A stretch of 64,000 bases of DNA from NCBI GenBank assembly GCA_902595425.1, contig CACJPV010000001.1:186001-250000 (forward strand), written 5' to 3'. Positions within the stretch are counted from its first letter, which is position 1; each line of letters starts with the position of its first letter. A program made the translations under genes and the position numbers. Below the pieces are notes generated by a model. It ran no database searches and was not told where the DNA came from. It saw only the letters and a list, made by a program, of their open reading frames with translations. Origin of the DNA: an uncultured Alphaproteobacteria bacterium. GTDB taxonomy: Bacteria; Pseudomonadota; Alphaproteobacteria; HIMB59; GCA-002718135. Positions 58,724 to 64,000 of the stretch are shown one piece after another.

Positions 58724-59895
58724 TAAAGTGCCTTAAAAGTTTGATTTAATATTTGTATTGCCTCATCTACATGTTTTTTATTAATAATTAATGGTGGAGC
58801 TAATCTAATCACATTATCTCCAGCAGGAACAGTTAACAATTTGTTTTTTTTTAATTCGTTTGAAATCATTACATTATTTAGTTTAGTTTTTATACCAAGT
58901 AAAAGCCCAGCCCCTCTAACATCCAGGATTTCATCGTAATTACTCTGTAAATTTTTAAGGTTTTTCCATAAATATCTTGCTATTATATCAACATCTTTTA
59001 AAAAATTTTTATTTGAAATAATTCTAAGAACTTCTCTGCCAACTGCTACTGCTAATGGATTTCCTCCATAAGTTGAACCATGTTTTCCTTTAGTCATCCC
59101 TTGACTTGCCTTTGATGTTGCCAAACATGCTCCTAAGGGAAACCCGGAACCTATTCCTTTTGCAGTTGCTAATATATCAGGTTTAATTTGTGCCCATTCG
59201 TGAGCATATAATTTTCCAGATCTTCCAAAACCAGATTGAATCTCATCTAAAAAAAGAAGTATATTATTTTTTTTACAAACTGCTTTAATAAATTTTAAAA
59301 ATTTAATTGAAGCAGGTCTGATCCCTCCTTCACCTTGAACAGGCTCGATCAATATTGCTGCTGTTTCATTATTAATGTTTCTTAGCAAAGCTTTTTCATC
59401 ATTAAAGGGTATATTTTTAAATCCACTAAGTAATGGTTTAAATCCTTCAGAATACTTTCGATTCTTTTGCGCTGATAAAGCTGCAAAAGTTCTCCCATGA
59501 AACGCTCCTTTAAAAGTAATTATATTTTTCTTATTATTTTTTTTCAAATTCCAATAACTTTTGATTACTTTTAATCCACATTCAATAGCTTCAGCTCCAG
59601 AGTTAGTAAAAAAAACTTTATCAGCAAATGTTTTATCGCACAGTTCTTTTGCAAATAATTCTTGATTCTTATTTTTGTATAAATTTGAAGTGTGCCAAAG
59701 TAATTTACTTTGTTTATTTAATGAGCTTACTAGTTGCGGATGGCAATGACCTAGTGAATTAACAGCTATTCCTCCTGCAAAATCTAAATACTTAATTCCA
59801 GTTTTTGTAAATAAATAACAACCCTTTCCTCTAGAAAAAATTAAATCTCTTTCACCATAAGTTGGCATTATGAAGCTGTTATTTTTTGTATTCAT
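58723..59895 (-). CDS. argD: Acetylornithine/succinyldiaminopimelate aminotransferase
   Basis: PLP-dependent class III aminotransferase for N-acetylornithine. The PLP lysine lies in 'DILATAKGIGSGFPLGA', and 'DEIQSGFGRSGKLYA' and 'TFKGAFHGRTFAALSA' are conserved. The 390-residue length is normal. In small genomes it may also serve lysine synthesis at the succinyl-DAP step. It is 8 bp downstream of the ABC permease gene. Confidence 0.96.
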   Translation of the reverse strand: MNTKNNSFIMPTYGERDLIFSRGKGCYLFTKTGIKYLDFAGGIAVNSLGHCHPQLVSSLNKQSKLLWHTSNLYKNKNQELFAKELCDKTFADKVFFTNSGAEAIECGLKVIKSYWNLKKNNKKNIITFKGAFHGRTFAALSAQKNRKYSEGFKPLLSGFKNIPFNDEKALLRNINNETAAILIEPVQGEGGIRPASIKFLKFIKAVCKKNNILLFLDEIQSGFGRSGKLYAHEWAQIKPDILATAKGIGSGFPLGACLATSKASQGMTKGKHGSTYGGNPLAVAVGREVLRIISNKNFLKDVDIIARYLWKNLKNLQSNYDEILDVRGAGLLLGIKTKLNNVMISNELKKNKLLTVPAGDNVIRLAPPLIINKKHVDEAIQILNQTFKAL

Positions 59896-59903
59896 TTTAA
59901 ATT

Positions 59904-60674
59904 TTAAGTTTTTAACTTGTAACCCTCTTTAAACATTAAATAACATAAAGAAAATAAACATGTATTTAAAAGTAATAAAACTATAGCACCGTATAAAAGT
60001 TGACTGTCAGACTGACCTATAAAAGCATATCGAAACCCATCTATACTATAAAAGAAAGGGTTAAATAGAGCAAAAAATTGCCAAAATTCTGGCAATCTAG
60101 AAATTGAATAGAAAGTTCCAGATAAAAAAGTCAAAGGCAGAACAATGAAATTTGTTATACCTTGCTGCTGATCCCATTTATCTGCCCAAATTCCAACGAT
60201 TACCCCCATACTGCCCATCATCATACAGCCCATCAAACTGTAAAAAAATAATGCTGTATAAGAATATATAACAAGAGGTACAAAAAATAATATGCCAATA
60301 AACGTAACCAATCCACAAATAATACCTCTAACTAATGCTCCAAGAATATACCCAGAAGCAAGTTCCAAATTAGACAAAGGAGCCATTAAAACATCGACTA
60401 TATTTCCTTGGAATTTAGACTGACCAATACTTGATGCTGCATTAGCAAATGAATTTTGAAGCATTGTCATCATTATTAATCCAGGAGCAATAAATTCTGG
60501 CAAGTCAATATTATTAATTTGATTTACTGATCGACCTAAAGCTACAGAGAAAACTGCTAAAATTAATAGAGAACTAATTGCTGGACCAATAACAGTTTGA
60601 ATGCCAACTTTTAAGAATCTATAAACTTCTTTTTTAAATAAAGTAAAAACGCACAAGTAATTATATGAAAACAT
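59904..60674 (-). CDS. ABC-2 type transporter permease
   Basis: A 256-residue integral membrane protein with about six TM helices and the ABC-2 signature-like 'LPLTFLSGTFYSISRLPEFW' near residue 180-200, as in NodJ/YadH-type exporters. 'GIWADKWDQQQGITNF' precedes it. The ATP-binding partner is not adjacent, though such genes are often paired. It precedes argD in the same direction, as in several alphaproteobacteria. The substrate is unknown. Confidence 0.88.
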   Translation of the reverse strand: MFSYNYLCVFTLFKKEVYRFLKVGIQTVIGPAISSLLILAVFSVALGRSVNQINNIDLPEFIAPGLIMMTMLQNSFANAASSIGQSKFQGNIVDVLMAPLSNLELASGYILGALVRGIICGLVTFIGILFFVPLVIYSYTALFFYSLMGCMMMGSMGVIVGIWADKWDQQQGITNFIVLPLTFLSGTFYSISRLPEFWQFFALFNPFFYSIDGFRYAFIGQSDSQLLYGAIVLLLLNTCLFSLCYLMFKEGYKLKT

Positions 60675-60717
60675 AATAATGTAATTATAATAACTTATTA
60701 AGATATAAATATAAATT

Positions 60718-61191
60718 ATGAATTATAAAGATAAATTATTAAAATATGCAGTTTATTATTTAAGTAAATTTTCCTCTAGTAAAAAAAACTTAGAGTATAT
60801 TTTAAAAAAGAAGATCAGAAGATTAACTGAAGAAAAAAAAATAAGATATGAATTATATCGAGAAATAAATCATATTATTTATAAACTTGAAAAGCTTAAA
60901 CTTCTAAATGATGCAGTTTTTACTGAGTCAAAAATAAATACCCTATTTAAACAAGCTAAGTCCAAAAATTTTATTAAGCAGTATCTCATTCGAAAAGGAG
61001 TAGATAATGAATTAGCTGATATTCAAATTTCTGATTTTTATAAAAAAAATATTAACTTAGAAAAAGAAAATGCAATTAAATTCGCAAAGAAAAAAAATTT
61101 ATTAAATAATAATGAAAATTATGAAAAAAAACTCTCTAAAATGGCAAGAGCTGGATTTAGTTATGAGATTGCTAAAGAAATTTTAAAATAA
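60718..61191 (+). CDS. recX: RecX-like regulatory protein
   Basis: A 157-residue helical, very lysine-rich protein. 'YAVYYLSKFSSSKKNLEYIL' at the N-terminus and 'KQYLIRKGVDNELADIQI' fit the tandem three-helix repeats of RecX, which modulates RecA filaments. 'KLKLLNDAVFTESKI' matches the 'gliDD.~fA' segment. The low sequence complexity lowers certainty; recA is not adjacent. It converges on the PerM-type gene with one base between. Confidence 0.75.
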   Translation: MNYKDKLLKYAVYYLSKFSSSKKNLEYILKKKIRRLTEEKKIRYELYREINHIIYKLEKLKLLNDAVFTESKINTLFKQAKSKNFIKQYLIRKGVDNELADIQISDFYKKNINLEKENAIKFAKKKNLLNNNENYEKKLSKMARAGFSYEIAKEILK

Positions 61192-61192
61192 T

Positions 61193-62203
61193 TTAAGTTT
61201 TAAGATGTATCTTTCCTTCTAGCAATCTAGCTATCTGCTTTGTTGACTCAAATCTTTCAAATGTCACTCTGATAATTGCAGTAAGTGGTGCCGCTAAAAG
61301 AACACCTATAATTCCCCATATCATTCCCCAAAAAATTAATGATAAAATAATAGTTATTGGATGTAATCCAAAAGCATCTCCAAAAATTTTTGGTTCGATT
61401 ACATTTCCAATTATTTGATGAATGATAGCTGGTAAAAATATTATCAGAAGCACTGAAGACAAATCTGTATATTGCAAAATTGCTATAGGAATTGGCAGTA
61501 AAACTGCGATAATTGATCCAACTACTGGAATAAAATTAAGTATAAAAGTTAACGAACCAAAAATAAAGGCTAATTCTAACCCTAAAAACCAATAAATTAA
61601 TCCGGCTGCTACACCTGTAATAGAAGATGTAATAAATTTGGTAAAAATATATTTTTTGACATGACTAATTATATCATTCCATTCAGATGAAGTATTCTCT
61701 GATTTTTTACCTAACAATAAAAAAAGGGTCATTATTATTACTAATACTAACTTAGATATAAAATTTGCACTATTGCTTAACAGTGTCGAGGCCCAGTCAA
61801 GTAATGGTAGGTTATTAAGTGAACTTCTTATAGTTTCTCTATCTATTTCAATACTAAAATTTTTTAGTTCTGCAATTGCCAAATCAATAAGTATTAGGAC
61901 TTTATTATTGTAATCATCAGCAGATTGTAAAAAAGTAATAACTGAAGATCCTATAAAAGGAACTATGATTAAAAATAAAAAAACTATTAGGCAGAGACTT
62001 ACAAAAACGGCAACTAATCTATGGACATGCAGATAATCAATCTGATAGTCAATAATAGGATCAATCAAAATACGAATTAACAATGCAATAACCAAAGGAA
62101 CTAAAAATGGTTGAGCAAAATTTAAAATAAAAGCCACTGCAATGCTAGCAATAATAAAAAGAGAGCCAGTAACTATTCTGTTAGTTTCTAAAGAATTTTT
62201 CAT
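61193..62203 (-). CDS. AI-2E family transporter / PerM-type membrane protein
   Basis: A 336-residue protein with about seven TM helices. 'ITGVAAGLIYWFLGLELAFI' and 'NFIPVVGSIIAVLLPIPIAI' and 'GLHPITIILSLIFWGMIWGI' match the PerM/TqsA family. Members include autoinducer-2 exporters and Na+/H+ antiporters; the name gives little guide to substrate. It overlaps the MscS gene by 4 bp, so the two are coupled membrane proteins. Confidence 0.9.
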   Translation of the reverse strand: MKNSLETNRIVTGSLFIIASIAVAFILNFAQPFLVPLVIALLIRILIDPIIDYQIDYLHVHRLVAVFVSLCLIVFLFLIIVPFIGSSVITFLQSADDYNNKVLILIDLAIAELKNFSIEIDRETIRSSLNNLPLLDWASTLLSNSANFISKLVLVIIMTLFLLLGKKSENTSSEWNDIISHVKKYIFTKFITSSITGVAAGLIYWFLGLELAFIFGSLTFILNFIPVVGSIIAVLLPIPIAILQYTDLSSVLLIIFLPAIIHQIIGNVIEPKIFGDAFGLHPITIILSLIFWGMIWGIIGVLLAAPLTAIIRVTFERFESTKQIARLLEGKIHLKT

Positions 62204-63333
62204 TTAGCAGATTTTGGATTAAAAATTTCTGGTTTTTCAATTGGATAAGACTCAACATATAAAGATTGGCTTGGGAAAGCAAAACCAGCATTATTAGACT
62301 CTACAATTTCTTTAATTGCAACTGCTAACTCTTCTTTAATTCTTAGATATTCTGACCAATCATTTGTAACAGTAAATGCCTGTACGAGCATATCTATAGA
62401 ACTGTCTGAAAAGCTATCTATTCTTATGAAAAAACTGCTATTTTCATTCTTAGCAAAATCTTCATTCTCTTCGATTGATTTAGTTATTGAGTCTCTAATA
62501 TTTTTTAATTGATCAATACTAGTTTTATATTCAAGGCCAATTAACCATCTTATTCTTCTGTGATGTCTTCTTGAATAGTTAGTAACTGATTGCTCAGAAA
62601 ATTTATAATTAGGTATCATAACTGGAGTGGAGTCAAACCTACGAACTAATGTTGATCTAAAACCTATTTGCTCAACAACACCCTCAACCTCATTGGATAC
62701 TAAAATTACATCTCCAATTGTAAACCTCTTTTCCATTAAAATCATGATTCCACTTATTAAATTTTTAAACAAATCTTGAGCACCTAGTGCAACTGCAACT
62801 CCAAATAATCCTAATCCAGCTATAACTGGTCCAACTTTTATACCCCATAATTCTAAAACTGCAACAATACCAAGTACTATGATAATTATTTCTAATCCTT
62901 TTAAAGTCCAATTAACAAGAGGCTTAGAAATTTTGTCTTCAAAATTTTTTATTATATAAGAAAATGGAATAACTAGCTGATGCAATAGCCAAAATATAAA
63001 TATCGTAATTAAAGTTCTATTTAAAAGGTCTACAAAACTTTGAACTTCAAGAGATATTTCAATATAAGAAGTTGCGATAAAAAAACCAAGGACTATTGGT
63101 AAAAATTTTAGAGGACCTTCAATAACTTCGACAACGGTATTATCAATGTTATTTGAAGTTCTATTAACAATTTTAGTTAGCTTTCTAATTACAAATCGTG
63201 CAAACAATCTCCTTAAAATATAAAAAAAAAGGAAGATAATGATTCCTATAATAATATCAGAAGCGTTTATACCAAATACACCTTTATTCCATACTTCTAA
63301 AAAAAGTTCTCTAAAACTATTGATAGCTTCCAT
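62200..63333 (-). CDS. MscS-family mechanosensitive channel
   Basis: A 377-residue protein with about four to five TM helices in the first 190 residues and the MscS domain. The pore helix is Gly/Ala-rich in 'IAGLGLFGVAVALGAQDLFK', and the beta domain contains 'KRFTIGDVILV' and 'TLVRRFDSTPVMIPNYKFSE'. Protects against osmotic downshock by releasing solutes, or acts as a small-ion channel. It is coupled to the downstream PerM-type gene. Confidence 0.94.
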   Translation of the reverse strand: MEAINSFRELFLEVWNKGVFGINASDIIIGIIIFLFFYILRRLFARFVIRKLTKIVNRTSNNIDNTVVEVIEGPLKFLPIVLGFFIATSYIEISLEVQSFVDLLNRTLITIFIFWLLHQLVIPFSYIIKNFEDKISKPLVNWTLKGLEIIIIVLGIVAVLELWGIKVGPVIAGLGLFGVAVALGAQDLFKNLISGIMILMEKRFTIGDVILVSNEVEGVVEQIGFRSTLVRRFDSTPVMIPNYKFSEQSVTNYSRRHHRRIRWLIGLEYKTSIDQLKNIRDSITKSIEENEDFAKNENSSFFIRIDSFSDSSIDMLVQAFTVTNDWSEYLRIKEELAVAIKEIVESNNAGFAFPSQSLYVESYPIEKPEIFNPKSAK

Positions 63334-63353
63334 TTTAAATTTATTTATTAATT

Positions 63354-63902
63354 ATGAATAATATTAACATGAAAATCATTAGATTAATTACTTTTTTACT
63401 GATGTTTTTTCACTTTAGTACGGGATACGCAAAAAATATGAATATTTATAATTTTTCTTTTGAGGATATCGACGGTAATTTAGTCAACTTGGATAAATTC
63501 AAAGGTAAACCAATATTTATGGTAAATACTGCATCCAGATGTGGATTTACTCCTCAATATGAAAATCTTCAGAATCTTTTCATAAACTATAAAGATACTG
63601 ATCTAACTATTTTAGCAATTACAAGTAATTCTTTTAATCAAGAATATTCAAATAATGACGATATAAAACAAATTTGCTTAGTTAATTATGATATAGGTTT
63701 TGTAACTTCTTCACCAATGAATGTTAAAGGTGATGATTCTCATGAGATATTTAAATGGCTTAAAAATGAATATGGAAAAACACCTAAATGGAATTTTTAT
63801 AAATATCTATTTGATAGAGAAGGTGAATTAACTTTTTCATGGTCCTCCATGACAAAACCAGATCATACAAAAATTATAAAAGAAATTAACGAAGTTTTAT
63901 AA
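63354..63902 (+). CDS. Glutathione-peroxidase-family protein, secreted
   Basis: A 182-residue thioredoxin-fold protein. The N-terminus looks like a signal peptide (cut near 'STGYAKN'). The peroxidatic Cys63 is in 'NTASRCGFTPQYENLQNLF', and the Trp-Asn pair is in 'PKWNFYKYLF'. The usual Gln of the tetrad ('NQF') is replaced by Ser in 'ITSNSFNQEY'. A second start at ATG 63369 (M-K-I-I-R) is also likely; neither has a clear ribosome-binding site. It probably reduces peroxides with thioredoxin-like donors in the periplasm. Confidence 0.85.
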   Translation: MNNINMKIIRLITFLLMFFHFSTGYAKNMNIYNFSFEDIDGNLVNLDKFKGKPIFMVNTASRCGFTPQYENLQNLFINYKDTDLTILAITSNSFNQEYSNNDDIKQICLVNYDIGFVTSSPMNVKGDDSHEIFKWLKNEYGKTPKWNFYKYLFDREGELTFSWSSMTKPDHTKIIKEINEVL

Positions 63903-63904
63903 TT

Positions 63905-63938
63905 AAAAAGCCCCCTGATGATGGGGGGCTTTTTTTAA
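63905..63938. terminator. Bidirectional terminator between gpx and groL
   Basis: An 11-bp GC-rich stem with A runs (63905-63915) and T runs (63924-63937) around an 8-base loop. It has a T tract in both directions and so can end both the gpx transcript and the convergent groL transcript. Confidence 0.88.
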
Positions 63939-63955
63939 AATATCATTCTTTAAGA

Positions 63956-64000
<45 letters not shown>

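Overview
The window is very AT-rich, gene-dense DNA from an alphaproteobacterium with a streamlined genome. Gene order and families point this way: purA-hisZ, ftsH-tilS-cpoB-pal-tolBARQ-yebC, tkt-gap-efp-suhB, a TrcR/DUF1013 regulator, DUF1192, an alphaproteobacterial RpoH and a heterotetrameric sarcosine oxidase. Low GC, very short intergenic spaces, many 1-4 bp start/stop overlaps and a methylated-amine catabolic block suggest a marine SAR11-like or HIMB59/AEGEAN-169-like lineage. That placement is inference. I see no rRNA, tRNA, CRISPR array, prophage or insertion sequence. No gene-free stretch exceeds 300 bases; the longest is about 213 bases (46233-46445).

Layout. 1-9.4 kb: tail of a TIGR02186 membrane protein, a UspA protein, pyrE, a small nucleotidyltransferase, pdxH, fabI, aroC, then tlyA-dxs-xseB on the minus strand, rluD and rpoH. 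9.4-24.4 kb: a long minus-strand run with purA, hisZ, glmM, ftsH, tilS, the Tol-Pal envelope genes, a small PD-(D/E)XK nuclease-like gene, yebC, a YmdB phosphoesterase, 5-formyl-THF cyclo-ligase and zapA. 24.5-30.4 kb: transketolase, GAPDH, a small unknown, efp, suhB, rpmE and trcR on the plus strand. 30.3-36.8 kb: a minus-strand lipid/light-stress set (DUF2878, CFA synthase, DUF1365, FAD amine oxidase, photolyase), then bL33 and TrhO.

36.8-54.3 kb is the metabolic centrepiece. A MetF-like protein and formate-THF ligase precede soxBDAG (sarcosine oxidase). On the opposite strand lie ETF-ubiquinone oxidoreductase, EtfA, EtfB and a dimethylglycine-dehydrogenase-like flavoprotein, followed by a DmdA/GcvT-like methyltransferase. 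Together they could strip methyl groups from dimethylglycine and sarcosine, or related osmolytes, load them on tetrahydrofolate, oxidise them to formate and pass electrons to the quinone pool.

54.4-64 kb holds an OmpA-like lipoprotein, apaG, trkH, a lipoprotein of unknown function, argF-argD, an ABC-2 permease, recX, a PerM/AI-2E-type protein, an MscS channel, a secreted glutathione-peroxidase-like protein and the last codons of groL.

The most unusual points are a 99-residue Holliday-junction-resolvase-like nuclease at the place where many alphaproteobacteria carry ruvCAB, an orphan plus-strand terminator suggesting a small RNA, a MetF-like protein that seems to lack the usual catalytic glutamate region, and convergent genes whose 3' ends abut or overlap with no room for terminators.
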